Positions 57,924 to 64,000 of a stretch of DNA of 64,000 nucleotides are shown here, one piece after another. Both the position numbers and the translations under genes were made by a program. The stretch is from a bacterium. Its GTDB lineage: Bacteria; Armatimonadota; Abditibacteriia; Abditibacteriales; Abditibacteriaceae. Numbering within the stretch: the stretch's first letter is position 1; each line of letters starts with the position of its first letter. The DNA lies in the NCBI GenBank assembly GCA_004172935.1, contig SDZD01000035.1, forward strand, positions 1-64,000, given 5' to 3'. A model generated the notes under the pieces. The model was not told the origin of the DNA, made no database searches, and saw only the letters and a list, made by a program, of their open reading frames with translations.

Positions 57924-59441
57924 ATGAAGATATGGCTTAGTCTGTCGCTGTTGCTGGCGACGGTATGTCCCGCACGCGCATTTGTGGTGGGGCCACCGAG
58001 TTCGCTAGATAATCTCAGCGCTGAGTCCGATTTGGTCTTCAAAGGCGTTGCCCTCGATAGCTCAAATCTCACTGACTCGCAGTTGAATGCGCAAGGTTTC
58101 GGCGCTCAACAAACCCGCTTTCGCGTCGTGTCGGTGCTCAAAGGCCCATCTGTCAAAGAAGTTGCCTTTCGCTCCTATCGCAAGGCCGAAGCAACGATGT
58201 TCGGATGGCATCCGCAGTTCTACCAGTTCCAACCGAACGCCCCCTATATCGTGTGGGCTAAAAAAGGAACCGATGGCCTTTGGCGCCAAACCTCGCAAAG
58301 TTACTCCTTTTTGGAAGACGAAGGAGCCATGCGCGCAGGAGATACCCAGCCCGTCGGGCGCTCCACCAATGAGGTTGTGTGGCGCGAGTGGAACCTCTTG
58401 CTTGCTTCTAAGAATAGTGCCGACGTGATTTACGCACTATCCCATATAGCTACCTTCTCTGGCTCCGGCGACGCCCAATTCATGACTGCCCAGAGCTTCA
58501 AACCCCAGAATAGCCGTCGAGTCGCCACCCCATATCTCGCTTCTCCCAATCCCCAAATCGCTCAAGCCGCCATCAAGGTGTTGCAAGTAACAGGCGCGCA
58601 AACTTCTTCGCCCGGTTTAATAGCTTTGGCCCTTTCGCCCGCCGACCCCGAAACGCGCGCTCAGGCCGTTGCCGTTTTAAAAGGCGTCAAAACTAATCCT
58701 GTTCGCCTCGCCCTCACCCAATTGTTAGCTACCCCACAACAGCCCGAATTAGTTCAAGCCGCCGCGCTCAATGGCCTCGGCGATTGGAACGATCACCAAT
58801 CGCGCGCCGACCTGTTGCGCTTCGCACGCTCCAACTCCCCTCGACTCAGGGCCTCTACCGCAAAAGCCATCGGCGAACTCCAAACCGAGTCGTTGCTACC
58901 CGCCCTGTTCCAACTCACCCACGACGCCGATAAATCCGTCAATGAAACAGCGCTTTCTGCGTTTGCCAACTCCTCTGGCTCTCAGATGCGCCCCTACTTC
59001 GAAAAGCTGCGCCGCACTCCCAAAGTCGAGCCGCTCTTTACCGTGTTACTGGCTCAAAGCTCCCCCGAAAAATATCTCCCCGACTTGGAGCGCATCGTCA
59101 CATCCAACCTCGAAGTCCCAAATATCTCTCCCCAAAGCACGGTCTACATGGCGTGGCACGCCCTGTTCGATTGGCTGCAAAAGCAGCCCCCTTCAGCATG
59201 GCAAAAAGTCCAAACCCGACGTATAGTCAAAGCTATGGAATCTGGTCCCGAACACTTCTGGGGTTCAAGTGAGCCGGAAGCCCTTTATAAACTCCTACGC
59301 CAAAAAAATCAGGAAAAAGAAGCCCGAAAATTCCGTGCTATTCAAGAGAAAACAGCGGGTTACGACATCGCTTACTACTTCCGTCGCGCCGATGAAGAAC
59401 TCGCCCGCCAAAAAGCCCAACCGCATTTTACCGCCCAATAA
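57924..59441 (+). CDS. Secreted HEAT-repeat protein with N-terminal beta domain
   Basis: The 505-residue product has a signal peptide (about 1-19, CPARA). A ~120-residue beta domain follows (SLDNLSAESDLVFKGVALD ... TRFRVVSVLKGPSVKEVAFRSY ... PYIVWAKKGTDGLW). Residues ~185-430 form HEAT-like helices (SPNPQIAQAAIKVLQVTG, PELVQAAALNGLGDWNDHQ, SPRLRASTAKAIGELQTES). The N-terminal domain has the same plan as the next gene's product. TAAACT ends 6 nt before the start codon and there is no Shine-Dalgarno, suggesting a leaderless mRNA. It is presumably periplasmic or extracellular. Confidence 0.72.
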   Translation: MKIWLSLSLLLATVCPARAFVVGPPSSLDNLSAESDLVFKGVALDSSNLTDSQLNAQGFGAQQTRFRVVSVLKGPSVKEVAFRSYRKAEATMFGWHPQFYQFQPNAPYIVWAKKGTDGLWRQTSQSYSFLEDEGAMRAGDTQPVGRSTNEVVWREWNLLLASKNSADVIYALSHIATFSGSGDAQFMTAQSFKPQNSRRVATPYLASPNPQIAQAAIKVLQVTGAQTSSPGLIALALSPADPETRAQAVAVLKGVKTNPVRLALTQLLATPQQPELVQAAALNGLGDWNDHQSRADLLRFARSNSPRLRASTAKAIGELQTESLLPALFQLTHDADKSVNETALSAFANSSGSQMRPYFEKLRRTPKVEPLFTVLLAQSSPEKYLPDLERIVTSNLEVPNISPQSTVYMAWHALFDWLQKQPPSAWQKVQTRRIVKAMESGPEHFWGSSEPEALYKLLRQKNQEKEARKFRAIQEKTAGYDIAYYFRRADEELARQKAQPHFTAQ

Positions 59442-59460
59442 ACTCGCTTACACTCCCGCC

Positions 59461-60177
59461 ATGAACAAAGTCGCCGTCTCCGCTCTATTATTTGCGGTGG
59501 GTTTCACCGCCCGTGATGCACACGCCAAAGCGGCCTACCAGCCGCTCGATGTCATGGTCGCGAACTCCGACGCCATCGCCATTGTGCAAGTCGATCAGGT
59601 GGTCGCGACGCAAATTAAAGGTTCCCACTGGTCTTACGGCCAAAAAGCATTGGCCCGCGTTCAACAAACGCTCAAAGGCCAACTCCCTGCCACCCCCACA
59701 TTACTCGGCGATGAAAACTTCGAATGTGCCAGTTGCCACTTCGATGAGGGACGTTACCTCGTCTTTCTAAAACGCGAAAAAATGGGCTGGGCTGGAGTGA
59801 ACTGGCACCTCTCCGCGCGCAAAACCGAAAACGGCCTCATCACATGGCGCGAAAACGAGGAAGTCCGCGCTAACCTCAATGACAGACTCACCGCCATCAA
59901 GGCCATTCTCCGTAAACAGGCCATCGCTCCAACCTTCTCATTGGCGGCGAGTACCCAAAATAAGGCGCGTATCTGGAACGTCAGCCAAGCAGGCAAACCA
60001 CAACGACAACACACCCAAGCTCAGCTAGTGGATTGGCTTTGCACCCTGACTCCCGGAACCAAAGTCTCCCTGTGTAATTCCTGCCGAGGAGGCAACGCCA
60101 CCTCCGAAGAGGTTCAAACCCTACGCCTATACGCCCATAACTCCGGCCTGAATTTCATAATCATCCCCGCAGGCTGA
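59461..60177 (+). CDS. Secreted protein related to the N-domain of its neighbour
   Basis: 238 residues from the ATG at 59461; the frame is open upstream into the preceding gene but the signal peptide MNKVAVSALLFAVGFTARDAHA sets the start. The domain reads LDVMVANSDAIAIVQVDQVV ... LARVQQTLKGQLPATPTLLGDE ... CASCHFDEGRYLVFLKRE, the same order of elements as in the preceding protein (SDLVFKGV, VVSVLKG, YIVWAKK). A CxxC pair (ECASCH) could bind metal or form a disulphide. Function unknown. TACACT ends 6 nt before the start. Confidence 0.7.
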   Translation: MNKVAVSALLFAVGFTARDAHAKAAYQPLDVMVANSDAIAIVQVDQVVATQIKGSHWSYGQKALARVQQTLKGQLPATPTLLGDENFECASCHFDEGRYLVFLKREKMGWAGVNWHLSARKTENGLITWRENEEVRANLNDRLTAIKAILRKQAIAPTFSLAASTQNKARIWNVSQAGKPQRQHTQAQLVDWLCTLTPGTKVSLCNSCRGGNATSEEVQTLRLYAHNSGLNFIIIPAG

Positions 60178-60203
60178 TTAATGCTTCTCACTATAATCCC
60201 AAA

Positions 60204-60231
60204 AAAGGCCGATTCAATTGAATCGGCCTTT
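60204..60231. terminator. Bidirectional intrinsic terminator
   Basis: A perfect 12-bp stem AAAGGCCGATTC / GAATCGGCCTTT with an AATT centre and A/T flanks lies between the secreted protein gene and the convergent BFN gene. Confidence 0.88.
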
Positions 60232-60241
60232 CAAAAACAGC

Positions 60242-60739
60242 TCATTCTTCGCCTAACAACCGACGGAATCGGTTGATCTCATCATCGCCGCCGTTTTCTT
60301 CGGCGGGTAGCTCGGAGGCTTCCTGTTCGGGGGGGGCTTGAATTGCTTCGGCATCCACGAGCGCGTTCTCGGCGCCACCATCCACGAAAATCGGGCATTT
60401 GGCGCGCACCGCCAGTGCGATGGCATCCGAAGGCCGCGCGTCGATGTGGCGTGTCCCTGTCGGGGTATCCACATCAATCGTCGCGTAAAACGTCGCATCT
60501 AACAGATCGTTGATGACCACACGCATCACTCGGCCTCGCAGAGCCTCGATGAGCGCAAGCATCAAATCGTGCGACATCGGTCGGCCTGGCCGCGCGCCTT
60601 CCAATTCGATTTGAATGGCGCGCGCTTCGGCTGGCCCGATCCAGATGGGCAGAAGTTTTTCGCTATCAGGGTCTTTGAGGACGACGACGGTTTGTTTGTA
60701 GTGGTCGAAACCGATGCCCTCGATGGTCATGCGAATCAT
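60242..60739 (-). CDS. Bifunctional nuclease family protein (DUF151)
   Basis: 165 residues from the ATG at 60739. BFN/DUF151 hallmarks are present: VVVLKDPDSEKLLPIWIGPAEARAIQIELEG, RPMSHDLMLALIEALRG, DATFYATIDV and HIDARPSDAIALAVRAKCPIFV. Family members have nuclease activity in plants and are widespread in bacteria, where the role is unsettled. The start overlaps the aroC stop by 4 bp (ATGA), so translation is coupled to chorismate synthase. The C-terminal ~30 residues are acidic. Confidence 0.9.
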   Translation of the reverse strand: MIRMTIEGIGFDHYKQTVVVLKDPDSEKLLPIWIGPAEARAIQIELEGARPGRPMSHDLMLALIEALRGRVMRVVINDLLDATFYATIDVDTPTGTRHIDARPSDAIALAVRAKCPIFVDGGAENALVDAEAIQAPPEQEASELPAEENGGDDEINRFRRLLGEE

Positions 60740-61986
60740 GATGGTTGCGTGTGCGCCAGTGCTGTGTGCGCGTTCCATTCGCGCGCCAGTTCGCGCGTTT
60801 TCTGACGATGAAGGTCCACTCGCTCTTTGATTTCTTCCAGCGAGTCACCGCCGAATTTGTCGAGTAGGGCGTTGACCAAAACCAGTGCGACCATCGCTTC
60901 ACCAACGACACCCGCCGCTGGCACTGCGCAGTAGTCGCTGCGCTCAACGTGTGCTGCTGTGCTGTCGCCATTCACCATGTTCACGCTGGGCAGTGCCTTC
61001 ATCAGCGTCGAAATTGGCTTCATCGCCACGCGGCACACCAGCGGCTCACCGTTGGTAACCCCGCCTTCCAGTCCGCCTGCGTTGTTGCGCGTGCGCTCCA
61101 AGATTTTGCCGTTGGTTCCGCGTTCAAACGGGTCGTGAACCGCGCTACCACGACGGCGCGCCGCTTCAAAACCAAGGCCAATCTCAACGCCCTTCATGGC
61201 GTGGATGCTCATAAGCGCCCCCGCCAGTAGTCCATCAAGTTTGCGATCCCAGTGAACGTGCGAACCCAGACCAACTGGTAGACCATCGCAAACCACTTCA
61301 AACACGCCGCCAAGCGTGTCGCGCTCTTTCTGAGCGAGGTCGATTGCCTCGATCATTTGCGCTTCGACGCCCGAATCCAGCACGCGAACTGGCGAGGCAT
61401 CGGCGCGCTCATTGAGAGTGCGCGCATCGGGAACATCGCCATACGCCACTTCAATTGTGCCAATCGACACGACATGCGAACCAATCCAGATTCCGCACTC
61501 TTCCAGCAAACGACGTGCGACCGAACCTGCCGCCACGCGCATTGTCGTCTCACGCGCCGAAGCGCGCTCAAGGATGTTGCGCATGTCGGGGTTGCCGTCA
61601 AAGTCGCGAGGTCCATATTTGGCCAGTCCCGCAAAGTCCACGTGACCGGGACGAGGGATTTGGATGGGGCGTGTCTTTACCGAGTCGTAAGCGTAGCGCT
61701 CAACGGGTTCCGCTTTCATCACGTCGCCCCAAGAGGCGAAATCGCGGTTTTCTACCGTGAGCGTGATGGGCGAACCCATCGTCAAACCATGACGCACGCC
61801 GGCAGAAATGGCGGCGCGGTCGGTTTCAATTTTCATTCGGCCTCCGCGACCGTAGCCCATTTGGCGACGTGCGAGGTGATTGTCTATTTGTGATGCCAAC
61901 AGGGGAACGTTGGCAGGCATACCCTCGATAATCGAGGTGAGAGCCGGCCCATGCGACTCGCCAGCAGTGAGAAAGCGCAGCGACAT
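60736..61986 (-). CDS. aroC: Chorismate synthase
   Basis: 416 residues from the ATG at 61986 (MSLRFLTAGESHGPALTSI, the conserved N-terminus; the frame is open further upstream but unsupported). It catalyses the last step of the shikimate pathway, converting 5-enolpyruvylshikimate-3-phosphate to chorismate with reduced FMN. Signatures: GESHG with the catalytic His, RRQMGYGRGGRMKIE, and RPGHVDFAGLAKYG. It is cytosolic. TACACT ends 9 nt before the start and there is no clear Shine-Dalgarno. It forms an operon with the BFN gene. Confidence 0.95.
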   Translation of the reverse strand: MSLRFLTAGESHGPALTSIIEGMPANVPLLASQIDNHLARRQMGYGRGGRMKIETDRAAISAGVRHGLTMGSPITLTVENRDFASWGDVMKAEPVERYAYDSVKTRPIQIPRPGHVDFAGLAKYGPRDFDGNPDMRNILERASARETTMRVAAGSVARRLLEECGIWIGSHVVSIGTIEVAYGDVPDARTLNERADASPVRVLDSGVEAQMIEAIDLAQKERDTLGGVFEVVCDGLPVGLGSHVHWDRKLDGLLAGALMSIHAMKGVEIGLGFEAARRRGSAVHDPFERGTNGKILERTRNNAGGLEGGVTNGEPLVCRVAMKPISTLMKALPSVNMVNGDSTAAHVERSDYCAVPAAGVVGEAMVALVLVNALLDKFGGDSLEEIKERVDLHRQKTRELAREWNAHTALAHTQPS

Positions 61987-62149
61987 TTTGCTTAGAGTGT
62001 AAGGCAGTTGGATGAAGAAGTTGAAAAACGCGCTCTGGAAATAAGGAGGTAAGGGGCCTTTTACCAACGTAATTATTCATTTCTGCTTTTAGGTTTTCCA
62101 CTACTTCGCCACTTTAGGGCACGCGATTTGACGTAAATGGGCATTTGTT

Positions 62150-62650
62150 ATGTTACAGCGACCTCAGAAAAAGGACACATTCGATAAAGGCCAAACCCGT
62201 CAACGCCCCGATGATACGCCCCATCTCGATCACAGTGCCCTCGACGCCCTGACAGGACATAAAAACGAATCGCCCCTCGGTCATCTCAACCGCGACGACT
62301 TCGACCGTGACCTACGTCAAGGTGAAACCCCAACAACCAACTCGTCTCTCGATACAGATCGTTTGATTCGCGCCTACGACGACAAAGAGCTAGTCACCAA
62401 TCTTCAAGATTTTAACTCCGACGAACTCAAAAAAATTCTCATCGTGCCCAGAGGCACAAAACTACAACAGGGCGCCAAATACATAGATTTGAACGACCCA
62501 TCCCGCGCCGAAATCACCGCCTCAGGCGCCAACCCACTAACCCCACATCTGGAAGTCTTGGAAAACCAACGTCTGGTTCCTAAGTCCGAAATCGACTACC
62601 AACTCTGGGACAAACTCACCGGCAAAGCCGAGCGAGTCACAACAGCCTAA
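62150..62650 (+). CDS. Hypothetical protein, hydrophilic
   Basis: The 166-residue product has a highly charged, probably disordered N-terminal half (QKKDTFDKGQTRQRPDD...DFDRDLRQGE). The C-terminal half looks folded: DELKKILIVPRGTKLQQGAKYIDLND and LVPKSEIDYQLWDKL. No signal peptide, membrane helix or known family is seen. It is divergent from aroC (163-bp gap) and ends in a strong terminator, so it is a real separate unit. Confidence 0.65.
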   Translation: MLQRPQKKDTFDKGQTRQRPDDTPHLDHSALDALTGHKNESPLGHLNRDDFDRDLRQGETPTTNSSLDTDRLIRAYDDKELVTNLQDFNSDELKKILIVPRGTKLQQGAKYIDLNDPSRAEITASGANPLTPHLEVLENQRLVPKSEIDYQLWDKLTGKAERVTTA

Positions 62651-62656
62651 AAATCA

Positions 62657-62688
62657 AAAACGGCGAAGTCTTCTGACTTCGCCGTTTT
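62657..62688 (+). terminator. Intrinsic terminator
   Basis: A 14-bp perfect stem AAAACGGCGAAGTC / GACTTCGCCGTTTT with a TTCT loop begins 6 bp after the stop codon of the hypothetical protein gene. Confidence 0.9.
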
Positions 62689-63001
62689 CATGTATGACAC
62701 GCCCCACGAAAAAAACTGAAGAAATCCCATTTTGTCACTTATCTTGTTACATTGGTTTCACTTATCCTAAAAATGCGGATTCCAGAAACCTGGGCGAATC
62801 CCCCCCCTCATAACAATGTCTATACCTATCTCGTCCCTCATCCAATCTCTACCGAGTTGGCAAGCCCCCGCTAACATCCAGCAAATCATTGGCGTTAAAA
62901 TCGGCGTCCATCGGCGGTTAAAAATCGCCAAACCTCAACTCATGAAGCCCCCACAGCGATGCCACCAACCCTCTCTGTGCCTCTGTGTCTCTGTGGTGAA
63001 T
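62689..63001. other. Intergenic region before the dispersed repeat
   Basis: No gene is supported. A 69-codon frame (62816-63025) has no Shine-Dalgarno or protein-like pattern and runs into the repeat. The segment CCTCTGTGCCTCTGTGTCTCTGTGG (62973-62997 region) is a simple-sequence-like string. Confidence 0.35.
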
Positions 63002-63227
63002 TTCTCAATAAGCGCCAAAGATTGAATAAAAGATTGATTAATCAATCTTGCATATTTTTGAGTGCTTAAACATATACAAAAGCCCGATCTAATCAATCAT
63101 AATCGATTGATTACCCCAAATAATCAATCCTCGCCTCAAAGAGTCCAACGCACCCAAAAATCCCTGATTCCACGCTCAAAAATCGCAAATCCCAACCCAA
63201 AACTAACCACTAACGACTAAAAACTAG
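63002..63227. repeat. Dispersed ~230-bp intergenic repeat, copy 2
   Basis: Same block order as copy 1 at 949-1180: TTCTCAATAAGC, the palindrome TTGATTAATCAA, TAATCAAT...ATTGATTACCCC, ATTCCACGCTCAAAAATCGC, then ACTAACCACTAACGACTAAA ending ACTAG. A further TTCTCAATAAGCGC follows at 63242, so the opening block itself recurs at the distal edge. Both copies are intergenic and in the same orientation, 62 kb apart. Confidence 0.75.
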
Positions 63228-63356
63228 CAACTACTATTCAATTCTCAATAAGCGCTCCCCGGCGCGTACTCATCCCTCTTTGCCCCTGTGAATCTCGACT
63301 CATCTATAGACGATCTCTCACGATGCCCACGTCCATCGCTTTTAAACTTTGCCCTT

Positions 63357-63722
63357 ATGCCCTTGTTTGAGTTCCGGTGTCGCGCGTGCGAAAAGCGCTT
63401 CACCTTCCTGACGGGTGTGGTGGCAAACGAGAGTGACCCCACCTGCCCGCGCTGCCAGAGCGTCGATCTCGCCAAGATTATGTCCCGTTTCAGCCGGGGC
63501 CGCAGTGATGACGCGCGTCTCGACGCTGTCGCCGATTCGCTCGAATCGCAGGATTTCGACGACCCCAAAGCCCTGCGCCGCTTCGCCCGCGAAATGGGTC
63601 AGCAAATGGGCGCCGAGTCCGGCGAAGACCTGGAAGATGAAGTTGAAGCCCTTCTCTCCGGAGATGGCGAAGAAGCCGGTTCTCTGGGAAGTGCAGGAGG
63701 TCGCGATGACACCATTTATTAA
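63357..63722 (+). CDS. FmdB family zinc-ribbon protein
   Basis: 121 residues from the ATG at 63357: MPLFEFRCRACEKRFTFLTG then TCPRCQSVDLAKI, giving the two CxxC knuckles of the FmdB/CxxC_CXXC_SSSS zinc ribbon. The C-terminal half is acidic and helical (ESGEDLEDEVEALLSGDGEE). Family members are small cytosolic proteins of uncertain, possibly regulatory, function. TAAACT ends 8 nt before the start (possible leaderless mRNA). The next gene starts inside its last codons. Confidence 0.85.
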   Translation: MPLFEFRCRACEKRFTFLTGVVANESDPTCPRCQSVDLAKIMSRFSRGRSDDARLDAVADSLESQDFDDPKALRRFAREMGQQMGAESGEDLEDEVEALLSGDGEEAGSLGSAGGRDDTIY

Positions 63723-64000
63723 ATTCACCACGGGCCTCGCCCTTACGTTTGCCTTTTTAGCCAATCCAATCCATTCACAGGCTCAGGAACTCTCCAACGA
63801 ATTGCAGGGATTGTTGCAAGCTCCCTATCAGCCCCAACCGCTCTGGTTCGCCTCAACCGACCCTAAGAAGCAGAATTTCGACTACGTTTTGCTCCAACCC
63901 GGCCAAACTCGGCGCGTACCGCTTGCCAAGGGCACGCTGTTGCGCTTGTGGTCAACCTCGCTATTCCCTGAACAAACCACCCTGCAACTGCAATCTTCCA
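63706..64000 (+). CDS. Secreted protein, cut by the right edge
   Basis: Starts at ATG 63706 with a perfect AGGAGG 5 nt upstream, overlapping the FmdB-like gene by 17 bp. A signal peptide (about 1-25: LALTFAFLANPIHSQAQ) is followed by a segment whose TRRVPLAKGTLLRLWSTSLF resembles the beginning of DUF2961-type glycan-active domains (GPGxIxRIW), but only 98 residues are visible and that match is weak. It is presumably exported. Confidence 0.65.
   Translation, partial: MTPFIKFTTGLALTFAFLANPIHSQAQELSNELQGLLQAPYQPQPLWFASTDPKKQNFDYVLLQPGQTRRVPLAKGTLLRLWSTSLFPEQTTLQLQSS

Noticed and set aside
59269-59460. Upstream extension of the secreted protein gene into the preceding gene
   Set aside because: It overlaps 170 bp of a well-supported frame, and the signal peptide begins at 59461.
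62816-63025. 69-codon frame before repeat copy 2
   Set aside because: No start signal or protein-like pattern, and it ends inside the repeat.

Overview
The window (about 52-54% GC by eye for most of its length) reads like a chromosomal segment of a free-living bacterium of the Armatimonadota/Abditibacteriota type. That assignment is an inference. It rests mainly on two prepilin-like proteins with the FTLIELLVV...LFPVFARxRENARR...YxQDYDE pattern and an H-x9-DG tail, on Tat-exported Gfo/Idh/MocA dehydrogenases beside ThuA and DUF1080 domains, and on many secreted multidomain proteins. The first ~412 bases differ: they are far more GC-rich at third codon positions and encode the end of a proteobacterial-looking FAD monooxygenase, so the left edge may be a chimeric join.

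Layout. 1-1183: monooxygenase fragment, then non-coding sequence with a ~230-bp repeat that recurs near the right end. 1184-7607: a PqqD / HprK-like kinase / GT2 / GT4 operon divergent from an SDR and a nucleotidyltransferase-fold protein (surface polysaccharide or modification cluster), then GNAT and CsaA-like genes. 7647-28178: a secretion-rich region with an M11-like metalloprotease with PKD domain, an AfsR/SARP-type regulator, a four-gene operon headed by a large Het-C/VWA7-like secreted protein, an AraC regulator, a cytolysin-like (CDC/MACPF fold) pore-forming protein without the cholesterol-binding undecapeptide, a NarL-type response regulator with divergent PAS histidine kinase, a trypsin fused to a tachylectin-2-like propeller, and a secreted FnIII-like protein behind a structured leader. 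28514-39960: a YncE-like propeller, HEAT-repeat protein, two Tat-exported Gfo/Idh/MocA dehydrogenases, a ThuA-DUF1080 fusion, ApbE and an MFS carrier, consistent with 3-keto-sugar metabolism outside the cytoplasm. 39963-51339: glycosyltransferase, discoidin-like and YdcF-like proteins, two prepilins flanking a decayed alcohol dehydrogenase, an mhqO/mhqD-like operon, a methyltransferase and a PASTA kinase with unusual catalytic motifs. 51463-64000: pyrophosphatase, NAGPA-like, GH18-like and radical SAM/B12 proteins, paired secreted proteins, BFN nuclease and aroC, an FmdB zinc ribbon and a secreted protein cut by the right edge.

Most notable signals. (1) The cytolysin-like gene and a distant prepilin gene share a ~120-nt 5' leader: a 45-bp block with 44 identical bases, a conserved 22-nt hairpin, and nearly the same distance to the start codon. 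The cytolysin gene has an extra upstream half-copy. (2) The cytolysin-like gene is surrounded by four regulator genes and by protease and Het-C-like secreted genes, which suggests a regulated extracellular attack or defence locus. (3) Heptamer direct repeats of SARP-operator style lie upstream of the Het-C-like operon. (4) Several start codons lack a Shine-Dalgarno sequence and instead have a -10-like hexamer 6-9 nt upstream, suggesting leaderless mRNAs. I saw no rRNA, tRNA, CRISPR array or intact transposase.
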